Shown piece after piece: positions 43,449-52,272 of a DNA stretch of 64,000 bases. The stretch's first letter is position 1. The number at the start of each line of letters is the position of its first letter. The notes under the pieces were generated by a model. It made no database searches. It saw only the letters and a list, made by a program, of their open reading frames with translations, and was not told the origin of the DNA. The stretch comes from Achromobacter aloeverae (lineage in GTDB: Bacteria > Pseudomonadota > Gammaproteobacteria > Burkholderiales > Burkholderiaceae_B), in NCBI RefSeq assembly GCF_004121055.1, contig NZ_PYAL01000002.1:62001-126000 (forward strand), written 5' to 3'. The position numbers and the translations under genes were made by a program.

Positions 43449-43547
43449 GCGGCGATTGCTCCGCGTGGCCCGCGACGCCATTTCTTCCTTCGAGCCTTCT
43501 TTCGACGCTCGGCCGGGACGGTGTTCCGGACGGGGTTGCCCCAGACC

Positions 43548-44726
43548 ATGAGCGTGGATACACGGTCCGAACCAGTCGTCCCCCACGCCCCGCGCAGCAG
43601 TGGACCGGACGCGCCGGCCCAGCCGGTGGCTGCCCAGACCGCCGCCCGTCCCGGCCTGCTGCCCGCCGGCTCGCTGGCCCGCCATCTGGTGGTGCGCCTG
43701 CTGCCCGCCATTCTTCTCCTGGTGCTGCTGGACCTGGCGGCCACCTGGGTGATCACCCACAAAATCGATCTTGCCATCTGGATGCTGGAAGATTTCTTCT
43801 GGCTGATGGTGCTCGGCCAGGTCATCCTCATGGTGGCGTTCGCCTGGGTGGTGGTGCACGGGGTGCGCTCCGGCCTGCGCTCGGTGAACCTGCTTTCCGA
43901 AGAGATCAGCCAGCGTTCCATCGACGACATGCAGCCGCTGGAAGTGGCGGGCGTGCCCGCGGAAATGGAACCCCTGGTCCTGCACACCAATGACCTGCTG
44001 GCACGCCTGGATTCCTCCCTGGCGGCCCAGCGGCGTTTCATCGGCCATGCGGCCCATCAGCTGCGCACGCCCCTGAGCGGCCTGCGCCTGGAATCCGAAT
44101 TGATGCTGTCGCGGCCGCTGCCCGACGACGTGCGCGCCCGCGCCGAACGAATCAAGGCGGTCAGCGACCGCATGATCCGCCTGGGCCAGCAATTGCTGGT
44201 GCTGGCGCGAGCCGATCCCAATGCGCGGCCGCAGGACAGCTTCCAGCGGGTGGACCTGTGCGACTGGGTACGCGCCAGCGGCGCCGAGTGGATACCGCGC
44301 ACGCGGGCTGCCCAGGTCCAATTGGACCTGGTCGCGCCGGACGAGCCGGTGTGGATCGACGCCGATCCCCTGCTGCTGGACGAACTGCTGGGCAACCTCA
44401 TCGACAATGCCATGCGCTACGGCAATCCCGGTGGCTGCATTACCCTGCACGTGGGCAGCAATCCTCCCTCGTTGACAGTGATGGACGATGGACCGGGGAT
44501 CCCGGCCGAGGACCAGGATCGCGTGTTCGAGGCCTTCTACCGTTCGCCGTCGGCGACGGCGGGCGGCTCCGGACTGGGATTGGCCATCGTGCGTGAGATC
44601 GCCCACGCGCACGGCGCGTGGTGGAAGCTCACCAGCCGGCCTGAGTACCCGGGCACCCGCCTGACGGTGGTGTTTCCCGGCCCGCGCAAGGGGGCGCAAT
44701 TGACCCGACACGATAAACAAGTATGA
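43548..44726 (+). CDS. Sensor histidine kinase (TctE-like)
   Basis: A 392-residue inner-membrane kinase. A Pro/Ala-rich N-terminal stretch is followed by two membrane helices (~46-66 and ~78-98) separated by only ~12 residues, so there is almost no periplasmic sensor domain. The dimerisation domain has H170 in HAAHQLRTPLSG, then N box LLGNLIDNAMRYG, G1 DDGPGIP and G2 GGSGLGLAIVRE. A GTG at 43521 is an alternative start. Its stop overlaps the kup start by four bases, coupling the two. Confidence 0.9.
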   Translation: MSVDTRSEPVVPHAPRSSGPDAPAQPVAAQTAARPGLLPAGSLARHLVVRLLPAILLLVLLDLAATWVITHKIDLAIWMLEDFFWLMVLGQVILMVAFAWVVVHGVRSGLRSVNLLSEEISQRSIDDMQPLEVAGVPAEMEPLVLHTNDLLARLDSSLAAQRRFIGHAAHQLRTPLSGLRLESELMLSRPLPDDVRARAERIKAVSDRMIRLGQQLLVLARADPNARPQDSFQRVDLCDWVRASGAEWIPRTRAAQVQLDLVAPDEPVWIDADPLLLDELLGNLIDNAMRYGNPGGCITLHVGSNPPSLTVMDDGPGIPAEDQDRVFEAFYRSPSATAGGSGLGLAIVREIAHAHGAWWKLTSRPEYPGTRLTVVFPGPRKGAQLTRHDKQV

Positions 44727-46627
44727 CTTCAAGCACCGCAACCGTGGACAAGGGCCCGATGGCGCACGCGCCATCCTCCAAGGCCGCGCTGATCATGGGC
44801 GCGCTGGGCGTGGTGTACGGGGATATCGGCACCAGTCCGCTGTATACCTTGCGGGCCTGCCTGACGGGCTATGGCGACCTGCAGCCGGGCCACGTCCTGG
44901 GCGTGCTCTCCATCCTGTTCTGGATGCTGATGCTGGTGGTCTCGTTCAAGTACGTGACGCTGGTGCTGCGCGCGGACAACCGCGGCGAGGGCGGTACGCT
45001 GGCCCTGCTGGAGCTGGCCATCCGCGGGCGCACCGGCCGCGTGCGCGTCCTGCTCATCATGCTGGCGATTTTCGGCGCCGCCCTGTTCTACGGCGACAGC
45101 ATGATCACCCCCGCGATTTCCGTGCTGTCCGCGCTGGAAGGCATCAGCGTGGTGTCGCATCGCTTCGAGCACTGGGTCGTGCCGCTATCCATGATCGTGC
45201 TGATCGCGCTGTTCGTCATCCAGTCGCGCGGCACCGGCACGGTCGGCAAGCTGTTCGGCCCCATCATGGCCTTGTGGTTCGGCACGCTGGCGGTCGTCGG
45301 CGGCTGGCAGATCTGGCAGACGCCCGCCATCCTGGAGGCGCTGGACCCGATCTGGGCCGTGCGCTTCGTCATCGAGTCGCCCGGGGCCAGCTTCGTGCTG
45401 CTGGGCTCCGTGGTGCTGGCCTTGACGGGCGCCGAGGCGCTCTACGCGGACATGGGCCACTTCGGCCGCAGCCCCATTCGCCGCGCCTGGTTCTGGATGG
45501 TGCTGCCGTCGCTGGCGCTGTGCTATTTCGGCCAGGGCGCGCTGCTGCTGCGCGATCCGGGCGCGATCAAGAACCCGTTTTTCCTGATGGCGCCGGACTG
45601 GTTCGTGGCGCCCCTGGTCGCGCTGGCCACCGTCGCCACCGTGGTGGCGTCCCAGGCCGTGATCTCGGGCGCGTATTCCATGACGCGGCAGGCCGTGCAA
45701 CTGGGCTACTGGCCGCGCATGGAGATCCTGCATACCTCGGCCGTGGAAAAGGGCCAGATCTACCTGCCCCAGGTCAACGCGCTGCTGCTGGCGGCGGTGA
45801 TGGTGCTGGTGCTGGTGTTCCGCAGTTCGGACAACCTGGCGGCCGCGTATGGGTTCGCGGTCACGGGAACGATGCTGACCACGTCGGTGCTGCTGTTTTC
45901 GCTGACCATGCGCCTGAACGCGGGCGCCAAGCGCGTCATGTGGTCGGTGGTGCTGGGCTTCCTGCTGGTGTTCGACCTGCTGCTGTTCTCGGCCAACGCC
46001 CTTAAGGTGCATGAAGGGGGCTGGCTGCCGCTGCTGGTCGGCATCGTCGTGTTCACCCTGATGATCACCTGGCGGCGCGGCCGCTACCTGCTGGGCGAGT
46101 TGCAGCAGCGCGATCGCCAGCCGCTGAAGGAATTCATGGAGCAGCTCGAAGCCTATCCGCCGGCGCGGGTGCATGGCACGGCCATCTTCATGACCATGAG
46201 CCCCGGCTTCGTGCCGCCGGCCCTGCTGCATAACCTCAAGCACAACAAGGTGCTGCACGATCATGTGCTGTTCTTCACCATCCGCAGCGCCGACGTGCCG
46301 TATGTGCTGGCCGAGGAGCGTTTCACGGTGGCCAAGTTGAGCGCGTCCAGCTGGCAGGCCGTGGTGACCTACGGCTTCAAGGAAGAACCGGACGTGCCGG
46401 AAGTGCTGCGCGAGATCGCCGAGGCCTATCCGGAGCTGGACCTGGAGCCGATGCGCACGTCCTTCTACCTGTCGCGCCAGACGGTGGTGTCGGCGCGCCG
46501 CCCGGCCATGCGGCGCTGGCGGCGCGCGCTGTTCGCCTTCATGGCGCGCAATTCCACGCGCAGCACCAAGTTCTTCAAGATCCCGCCCAATCGCGTGGTG
46601 GAAATGGGGATGCAGGTGGAGTTGTAG
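44723..46627 (+). CDS. kup: Low-affinity potassium transporter Kup
   Basis: A 634-residue K+/H+ symporter of the KUP/HAK/KT family. About twelve membrane helices occupy residues ~20-450, beginning with LIMGALGVVYGDIGTSPLYT, the family signature, and a cytoplasmic C-terminal domain follows. It overlaps the histidine kinase gene by ATGA, an unusual operon partner that suggests the two-component system may respond to osmotic or ionic stress, though this is inference. Confidence 0.95.
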   Translation: MTSSTATVDKGPMAHAPSSKAALIMGALGVVYGDIGTSPLYTLRACLTGYGDLQPGHVLGVLSILFWMLMLVVSFKYVTLVLRADNRGEGGTLALLELAIRGRTGRVRVLLIMLAIFGAALFYGDSMITPAISVLSALEGISVVSHRFEHWVVPLSMIVLIALFVIQSRGTGTVGKLFGPIMALWFGTLAVVGGWQIWQTPAILEALDPIWAVRFVIESPGASFVLLGSVVLALTGAEALYADMGHFGRSPIRRAWFWMVLPSLALCYFGQGALLLRDPGAIKNPFFLMAPDWFVAPLVALATVATVVASQAVISGAYSMTRQAVQLGYWPRMEILHTSAVEKGQIYLPQVNALLLAAVMVLVLVFRSSDNLAAAYGFAVTGTMLTTSVLLFSLTMRLNAGAKRVMWSVVLGFLLVFDLLLFSANALKVHEGGWLPLLVGIVVFTLMITWRRGRYLLGELQQRDRQPLKEFMEQLEAYPPARVHGTAIFMTMSPGFVPPALLHNLKHNKVLHDHVLFFTIRSADVPYVLAEERFTVAKLSASSWQAVVTYGFKEEPDVPEVLREIAEAYPELDLEPMRTSFYLSRQTVVSARRPAMRRWRRALFAFMARNSTRSTKFFKIPPNRVVEMGMQVEL

Positions 46628-46764
46628 GAGGGCGGCAGGGCGGGCGGGAACCCAAGGGCAAGCGTCGACTTTCGTCCCGCGAAAATTTGCTGCGCCGCAA
46701 CTTTACCGGTGTTCCCCCGGTCTCTATCTTTGGGTCGTGTTCAGCATGAGACCAGGCCAACGCC

Positions 46765-47535
46765 ATGTCGTCGCAGGACCCGACCATCGTATCCGCCACG
46801 AAGAAGACATGCCGCGTGCTGGCGGCGCTGTCGGATCGCCGGCTTTGCCGGCTTACCGATATCGCGCGCAATGCCGCCCTGGACATGTCGACCACGCTCC
46901 GCATCCTGAAGGAGCTGGAATCCGAAGGTTTCGTGGAACGAGACCCCGTAAGCAAGGAATACATGCTGGGCCCGCAGGTCTACGCCCTGCATCACGCCAT
47001 GGTGGCCGGACTGGACGTGCGCAGCCTTGCGCGCCCGGCCCTGATCCGGCTGGCACGCCGCTTCGGCGATACGGTGATCCTGTCCGTGCCGATGGGCTGG
47101 GAGTCCGTTTGCCTGGACCTGTGCTTTGGCGACTACCCCATCCGCGCCAATTACCTTGAAGTCGGCAGCCGCCGGCCGCTGGGCGTGGGCGCGGGCAGCC
47201 TGGCGCTGTATTCCGTGCTCGCGGAGAACGAGCAGCGCACGGTGCTGCCCATGGTCCACCAGCGCCTGACGGCGCGCTATCCCCGTTTTTCGGCGCCGGC
47301 GCTGGACGCCGCCGCGCAGCGCGCGCGCGAACGGGGCCATGCCATGCTGCTGGATGTCGTGCAGGAGAAAATGGGCGGCCTGGGCGTGGCGGTGCGTGGT
47401 CCCGATGGACGCGCCATCGCCGCGTTGAGCGTGGCCGCGCTGAACGAACGCATCGAATCGCGCGAGGGCGAACTTGCCCAGGCCCTGGCGGTCGAGGCCC
47501 GGCAGATCGAACAAGCCTGGATGCCCCATGCCTGA
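46765..47535 (+). CDS. IclR-family transcriptional regulator
   Basis: A 256-residue regulator with an N-terminal winged HTH (LCRLTDIARNAALDMSTTLRILKELESEGFV) and the IclR effector domain, ending RQIEQAW. Its stop overlaps the first catabolic gene by 8 bases, so it heads the operon and is translated with it; autoregulation by a pathway metabolite is likely. It follows kup by about 140 bases, where the operon promoter should lie; I could not pick a convincing -35/-10 pair there. Confidence 0.9.
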   Translation: MSSQDPTIVSATKKTCRVLAALSDRRLCRLTDIARNAALDMSTTLRILKELESEGFVERDPVSKEYMLGPQVYALHHAMVAGLDVRSLARPALIRLARRFGDTVILSVPMGWESVCLDLCFGDYPIRANYLEVGSRRPLGVGAGSLALYSVLAENEQRTVLPMVHQRLTARYPRFSAPALDAAAQRARERGHAMLLDVVQEKMGGLGVAVRGPDGRAIAALSVAALNERIESREGELAQALAVEARQIEQAWMPHA

Positions 47536-48673
47536 CCGCCGCCATCCATACCTGCTGGCCGCGGCGGGCACGCCCTTCGGACGCCTGGAGGGCAGCAGCG
47601 CGCTGGACCTGATGGCGCAAGCCGCCAACGCGGCGATCGCCCGCGCGGGCATTGCGCGGGCGGATATCGACGGCGTGCTGTGCGGCTACGCCACGACTTA
47701 TCCGCATTTGATGCTGGCGACCTTGCTCGGCGAGAAGCTGGGACTGGACCCACGCTACGCGCACGGCATCCAGATGGGCGGCGCGACGGGCGCGGCGATG
47801 GTGATGCTGGCGGGGGAACTGCTGCGCGGCGGCGTGTGCCGCCGCGTGCTGGTGGTGGCCGGGGAGAACCGGCTGACCGGGCAGGCGAGGGATACGTCCA
47901 TCCAGACCCTGGCCCAGGTGGGGGAGCCGGACACCGAAGTGCCGAATGGCGCGTCGGTGCCGGCCTATTACGCGCTGCTCGCATCGGCCTATATGGCCTG
48001 CACAGGAACGCGGCGCGAGGACCTGGCGGAGTTTGCCGTGCTGATGCGCCGCAATGCGGCGATGCATCCCCGCGCGCATCTGCGGGAGCCGATCGACGTG
48101 CGCCAGGTGCTGGAAGCGCGGCCCATCGCCACGCCGCTGCATCTGCTGGATTGCTGTCCCATTTCGGATGGCGCCGTGGCGCTGGTGCTGTCCACCGATG
48201 ACGGCCCGGTGCGGCTGGCGGGCGCCGGCCAGGCGCATCGCCACCAGCACCTGTCGGCCTTGCGCGACGTGCTGGACACGGGCGCGGCGCGCGCCGCGCA
48301 GCGCGCCATGGCGCAGGCCGGCGTGACGCGCGGGCAGATCGATTACCTGGCCATCTACGATTCCTTCACCATCACCTTGGCCATGTTGCTGGAGGAGCTC
48401 GGCCATGCGCCGCGAGGCGGCGCCGCGGCGCGCTTGCGACACGGGGATTACGATCCGGACGGCGTGCTGCCGCTGAACACGCACGGCGGCTTGCTGTCCT
48501 TCGGCCATTCCGGCGTGGCGGGCGGGTTGTCCCATGTCGCCGAGGCATGGGAGCAACTGGCCGGCGTGGCCGGACAACGTCAGATCGGCCGGCGCCGGCG
48601 CGCGCTGGTGCATGCCGACGGCGGCGTGCTGTCGGCCCATGTCAGCCTGGTGCTGGAAGCGGAGGCGGCATGA
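47528..48673 (+). CDS. Thiolase-fold protein lacking the nucleophilic Cys (Ltp2-like, probable retro-aldolase)
   Basis: A 381-residue thiolase-superfamily protein of the lipid-transfer-protein type. Where thiolases have the acylated Cys (CGSG-like), this reads IQMGGATGAAMV, with G85 at the Cys position. The C-terminal HGG motif (NTHGGLLSFGHSGVAGG) remains, and LAIYDSFT has a Tyr-Asp pair. Steroid side-chain aldolase Ltp2 likewise lost the Cys and works with a DUF35 protein, and a DUF35 gene overlaps this stop codon. A beta-hydroxyacyl-CoA retro-aldol cleavage is therefore my leading hypothesis; a non-decarboxylating thiolase is unlikely. Confidence 0.8.
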   Translation: MPDRRHPYLLAAAGTPFGRLEGSSALDLMAQAANAAIARAGIARADIDGVLCGYATTYPHLMLATLLGEKLGLDPRYAHGIQMGGATGAAMVMLAGELLRGGVCRRVLVVAGENRLTGQARDTSIQTLAQVGEPDTEVPNGASVPAYYALLASAYMACTGTRREDLAEFAVLMRRNAAMHPRAHLREPIDVRQVLEARPIATPLHLLDCCPISDGAVALVLSTDDGPVRLAGAGQAHRHQHLSALRDVLDTGAARAAQRAMAQAGVTRGQIDYLAIYDSFTITLAMLLEELGHAPRGGAAARLRHGDYDPDGVLPLNTHGGLLSFGHSGVAGGLSHVAEAWEQLAGVAGQRQIGRRRRALVHADGGVLSAHVSLVLEAEAA

Positions 48674-49011
48674 CGGCGCGGCATCCTCTCGATATCCAGC
48701 GTTGCGCGGATTGCGGCACGTGGTGGGCGCTGCGGCCCTATGCCTGCGCCGCTTGCGGCGGCACCACGCTGGCCTGGGCGCGCGCCTCCGGCGACGGCGT
48801 GGTGACCGCCTGCAGCGTGGTGCATCGCGCGCCGGACGCCGCCTGGCGCGAGCGCCTGCCCTATGCATTGGTGCTGGTGCGCTTGCGCGAGGGCCCCGTC
48901 CTGATGGGGCATGCCGCGCCCGGCCTGGCCGTGGGCGATCCGGTGCGCGCCGAGACCTGGGCGCATGGGCAACACCTGCTGCTCCGTTTCGAGGCGCGCC
49001 GGCCGCCCTGA
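48670..49011 (+). CDS. DUF35 OB-fold protein with zinc ribbon
   Basis: A 113-residue protein. Cys12, Cys15, Cys26 and Cys29 form a rubredoxin-like zinc ribbon, followed by an OB-fold (VTACSVVHRAP, YALVLVRLREGPVLMGH). DUF35 proteins partner thiolase-like enzymes, either as acyl-CoA-binding subunits or to complete the active site (ChsH2 with Ltp2, or archaeal HMG-CoA synthase complexes). It starts on the ATGA overlapping the thiolase-like gene, consistent with a stoichiometric complex. Confidence 0.85.
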   Translation: MTARHPLDIQRCADCGTWWALRPYACAACGGTTLAWARASGDGVVTACSVVHRAPDAAWRERLPYALVLVRLREGPVLMGHAAPGLAVGDPVRAETWAHGQHLLLRFEARRPP

Positions 49012-49081
49012 TGCGCCGCCGGTAATCCACTGCTGGTCCATTCAAGAACATAACGTCCCCATGAGGACGGAGGAGACACGC

Positions 49082-50071
49082 ATGCCTGCAATTTCGATAT
49101 GGCGGGCGGCCTCGGCCGTGTTCGCCCTGGCCCTGGCCTCGGCTCTTGCCGTAACCACCGCCTCGGCGGCCACGACCTGGCCGGCCCGCCCCATTACCCT
49201 GGTCGTGCCCTATCCGCCGGGAGGGCCGACCGACATCGTGGGCCGCGTCGTGGCGCAAGGGCTGGGCGAAGTGCTGGGGCAGACCATCATCATCGACAAC
49301 CGCTCGGGCGCCGGCGGCAATATCGGCGCGGAGATGGTGGCCAAGAGCGCGCCCGACGGCTACACGCTGCTGCTGGCGACGACGGCGCATGCCATCAACA
49401 TGTCGCTGTTCGCCAACCGCACCTACGACACGCAGAAGAGCTTCGCGCCCGTGTCCCTGTTGACCAAGGGACCCCTGGTCATCGTGGCGCGGCCCGACCT
49501 GCCGGCGCGCAACGTGGGCGAGCTGATCGCCCTCGCCAAGTCGCGGCCCGGCAAATTGACGTTCGCGTCGTCGGGCAACGGGCAGTCCACCCACCTGGCC
49601 GCCGCCTTGTTCAACAGCATGGCCGGCACGCAGATGGTCCATGTGCCGTATCGCGGCAGCGCGCCCGCGCTGACCGACGTGATGGGCGGGCAGACCGACA
49701 TCATGTTCGACACCATGCTCTCGTCCATGCCGTTCGTGGAGGGCGGCAAGCTGCGCGCGATCGCGGTGACCAGCGCGAAGCGGTCGCCCGCCGCGCCCGA
49801 GGTGCCGACGGTCGCCGAATCGGGCCTGGCCGGCTACGAGGCCACGGCATGGAACGGGTTGATGGCGCCGGCCGGCACGCCCGCGCCCGTGGTGCAGCGC
49901 CTGAGCGACGCGCTGCGCGTGGTGCTTGGACGTCCGGACGTGCAGGCCAAGTTCTCCGCGCAGGGCTTCGCCGCCGAATGGATGACGCCGCAAGACTTCG
50001 GTCGCTTCGTCGGCGACGAGGTGGACAAGTGGGCGGGCGTCGTGCGCGCGTCCGGTGCGACCATCAACTGA
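49082..50071 (+). CDS. Bug-family TTT receptor (operon member 1)
   Basis: A 329-residue periplasmic receptor with a Sec signal (ending ASAATTWPARP) and family motifs ITLVVPYPPGGPTDIVGR and DNRSGAGGNIGAEMVAKS. GGAGGAGAC precedes the ATG. It lies within a catabolic operon between the DUF35 and acyl-CoA synthetase genes, so it probably captures the operon's substrate; no TctAB membrane genes are present in the window. Confidence 0.9.
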   Translation: MPAISIWRAASAVFALALASALAVTTASAATTWPARPITLVVPYPPGGPTDIVGRVVAQGLGEVLGQTIIIDNRSGAGGNIGAEMVAKSAPDGYTLLLATTAHAINMSLFANRTYDTQKSFAPVSLLTKGPLVIVARPDLPARNVGELIALAKSRPGKLTFASSGNGQSTHLAAALFNSMAGTQMVHVPYRGSAPALTDVMGGQTDIMFDTMLSSMPFVEGGKLRAIAVTSAKRSPAAPEVPTVAESGLAGYEATAWNGLMAPAGTPAPVVQRLSDALRVVLGRPDVQAKFSAQGFAAEWMTPQDFGRFVGDEVDKWAGVVRASGATIN

Positions 50072-50088
50072 ACGCAGCTGGGGAACAC

Positions 50089-52272
50089 ATGCCTATTCGC
50101 AACGATGCCACGCTCAAGCAACTGCTCGATCCGGCCTCCATCGCCATCGTGGGCGCTTCCGATAATCCCGACAAGATCGGCGGGCGCCCCATCCACTACA
50201 TGCGGCGCCATGGCTATGCGGGTCGGCTTTTCCCCATCAACCCGCAGCGCGCCGAAGTGCAGGACGAACGCTGCTGGCCCGCCTTGAAGGACCTGCCCGC
50301 GACACCGGAACTGGCCATCGTCGCGGTTGCCGGCGAGCAGGGCGTGCGAGCGGTGGACGAGTGCGCGGAACTGGGCGTGGGCGCGGCCATCGTCATTTCC
50401 GCCGGGTTCGCCGAGACCGGGACCGCCGGGCGCGCGTTGCAGGATGCCATGACCGCGCGGGCCCGGGCGGCCGGCATGCGCATCGTGGGACCGAACTCCC
50501 AAGGCTTGGCCAATTTCGGCACCGGTGCGGTGGCGAGCTTTTCCACCATGTTCCTGGAGGTGGCGCCGGCGGATGGTCCGGTCGCCGTCATCAGCCAGAG
50601 CGGCGGCATGAGCGCCATGGTCTACGGGCTGCTGCGCCAGCGCGGAATAGGCGTGCGGCATGTGCATGCCACCGGCAACGAAGCGGACGTGACGGTGGCC
50701 GATCTGGCTTGCGCCGTATTGCGCGATCCCGAAGTGCGCATCGTATTGCTCTACCTGGAGTCCTTGCGCGAAGCCGGCGTGCTGGCCGAAGCGGCGGCGC
50801 TGGCGCGCGAGCGGGGCGTGGCCCTGATCGCGGTGAAGGCGGGCCGTTCCGAGGCTGGCGCGCGCGCCGCCGCCTCGCATACGGGCGCGCTGGCCAACGA
50901 GGACCGCGCGGTGGACGCCTACTTTGAACAGCACGCCATCCTGCGCGCCCGCGACCCGCAGGAACTGGTGCGCCACGCGGAACTGGCGCTGCGCGGGCCC
51001 CTGCCGCGGGGACCGCGCGTGGTGGTCGTCAGCAATTCCGGAGCCAGTTGCGTGCTGGCCTCCGATGCGGCGCTGGAAAGAGGGCTGGAGATCGCCCCCT
51101 TGGGCGCGGCCACGCAAGCCGAACTGGCGCGGCGCCTGCCGGGCTTCGCCACGACGGTGAATCCGGTCGACATCACGGCCGCGCTCCTGTCGAACAATGG
51201 CTTGTTTGGGGAAGTGCTGCCCGTGATCGCGCCCGACCCCGCCGCCGACAGTTTTCTTATCGATATCCCGGTCGCCGGACGCGGCTATGACGTGGCGGCG
51301 TTCGCGGCCGACACCGCCAGTTTCGCCGCCCGCGCCGGCAAGCCGGTCGCCGTCGTCGCGTGGCAGGAGGCCGTGGCCACGGCCTTCCGCGAACGCGGCG
51401 TGGCGGTCTATGCGGACGAACAGCAGGCCTGCGACACCTTGGCCGCGCTCTACCGCTTGCAGCGGCTGCGCGAGCGCCGCGCACGCGGGGCGCGGGCATG
51501 GGAACCGGCCGCGGTACCCGGGGATGCGTCCGAGGTGATGCCCGAGGTGATGCCAGCTACCGGCCGCCACTACGGCGCGGGCACCCTCTCCGAAGCGGAC
51601 AGCCTGGCCGTGCTGGCGCGGCACGGGCTGGCGGTGGCCGAGCACGCGCTCTGCGCGGATGCCGATGCCGCGGTCGCGGCGTGGCGGCGCATTGGCGCCC
51701 CCGTGGCTGTGAAGGCCTGCTCGGCCCGCCTGCCTCACAAGTCCGAGCACGGCCTGGTGGCCCTGCGCTTGGACGACGAGGCCGCCGTGCGCGAGGCCGT
51801 GACGGGGCAGGCACGGACGCTGGCGCGATTGGGCGTGCACGATGCCGCCTGGATCGTGGCGCGCATGCATGATGGCCTGCACGAATGCGCGCTGGGCGTG
51901 CGCAACGACCCGGTGTTCGGTCCGGTCATCCTGGTCGGCGCCGGCGGCAAGTATGTCGAGGCCATCGACGACGTGGCCGTGCTGCTGCCGCCTTTCCATC
52001 GGGACGACGTGGCGGCCAAGCTGCGCGGCCTGCGCATCGGCGCCTTGCTGGCGGGCGTGCGCGGCGATCCGCCCGCCGACATCGATGCGCTGGCCGAGCA
52101 GGCCGTCCGTCTGGGCCGTTATGCCCAGGCCGCGCAAGACAGCGTGGCCTCGGTCGACATCAATCCGGTGCTGGTCGGCGCGCGGGGGCAGGGCGCCGTG
52201 GCATTGGACGCACTGGTCGAACTGGTCGGCGCGTCGCCGGCTTCGGGTTGGGCCGATCAGGGGGCCAAATGA
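50089..52272 (+). CDS. ADP-forming acyl-CoA synthetase (acetate-CoA ligase family)
   Basis: A 727-residue fused enzyme of the NDP-forming acyl-CoA synthetase family. Order: CoA-binding Rossmann domain (~10-135, SIAIVGASDNPDKIGG), succinyl-CoA ligase-like domain (~150-460, with the phospho-His region AASHTGALANED near H264), and an ATP-grasp domain (~510-720, VAVKACSARLPHKSEHG and ILVGAGGKYVEAIDDVAVLLPP). It interconverts an acyl-CoA and ADP+Pi with the acid, CoA and ATP. In this operon it could activate the substrate or recover ATP from a product acyl-CoA. Confidence 0.9.
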   Translation: MPIRNDATLKQLLDPASIAIVGASDNPDKIGGRPIHYMRRHGYAGRLFPINPQRAEVQDERCWPALKDLPATPELAIVAVAGEQGVRAVDECAELGVGAAIVISAGFAETGTAGRALQDAMTARARAAGMRIVGPNSQGLANFGTGAVASFSTMFLEVAPADGPVAVISQSGGMSAMVYGLLRQRGIGVRHVHATGNEADVTVADLACAVLRDPEVRIVLLYLESLREAGVLAEAAALARERGVALIAVKAGRSEAGARAAASHTGALANEDRAVDAYFEQHAILRARDPQELVRHAELALRGPLPRGPRVVVVSNSGASCVLASDAALERGLEIAPLGAATQAELARRLPGFATTVNPVDITAALLSNNGLFGEVLPVIAPDPAADSFLIDIPVAGRGYDVAAFAADTASFAARAGKPVAVVAWQEAVATAFRERGVAVYADEQQACDTLAALYRLQRLRERRARGARAWEPAAVPGDASEVMPEVMPATGRHYGAGTLSEADSLAVLARHGLAVAEHALCADADAAVAAWRRIGAPVAVKACSARLPHKSEHGLVALRLDDEAAVREAVTGQARTLARLGVHDAAWIVARMHDGLHECALGVRNDPVFGPVILVGAGGKYVEAIDDVAVLLPPFHRDDVAAKLRGLRIGALLAGVRGDPPADIDALAEQAVRLGRYAQAAQDSVASVDINPVLVGARGQGAVALDALVELVGASPASGWADQGAK

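Noticed and set aside
46853-49993. Minus-strand open frame of about 1050 codons across the IclR-thiolase region
   Set aside because: Antisense to four genes with clear families; composition is typical of a shadow frame.
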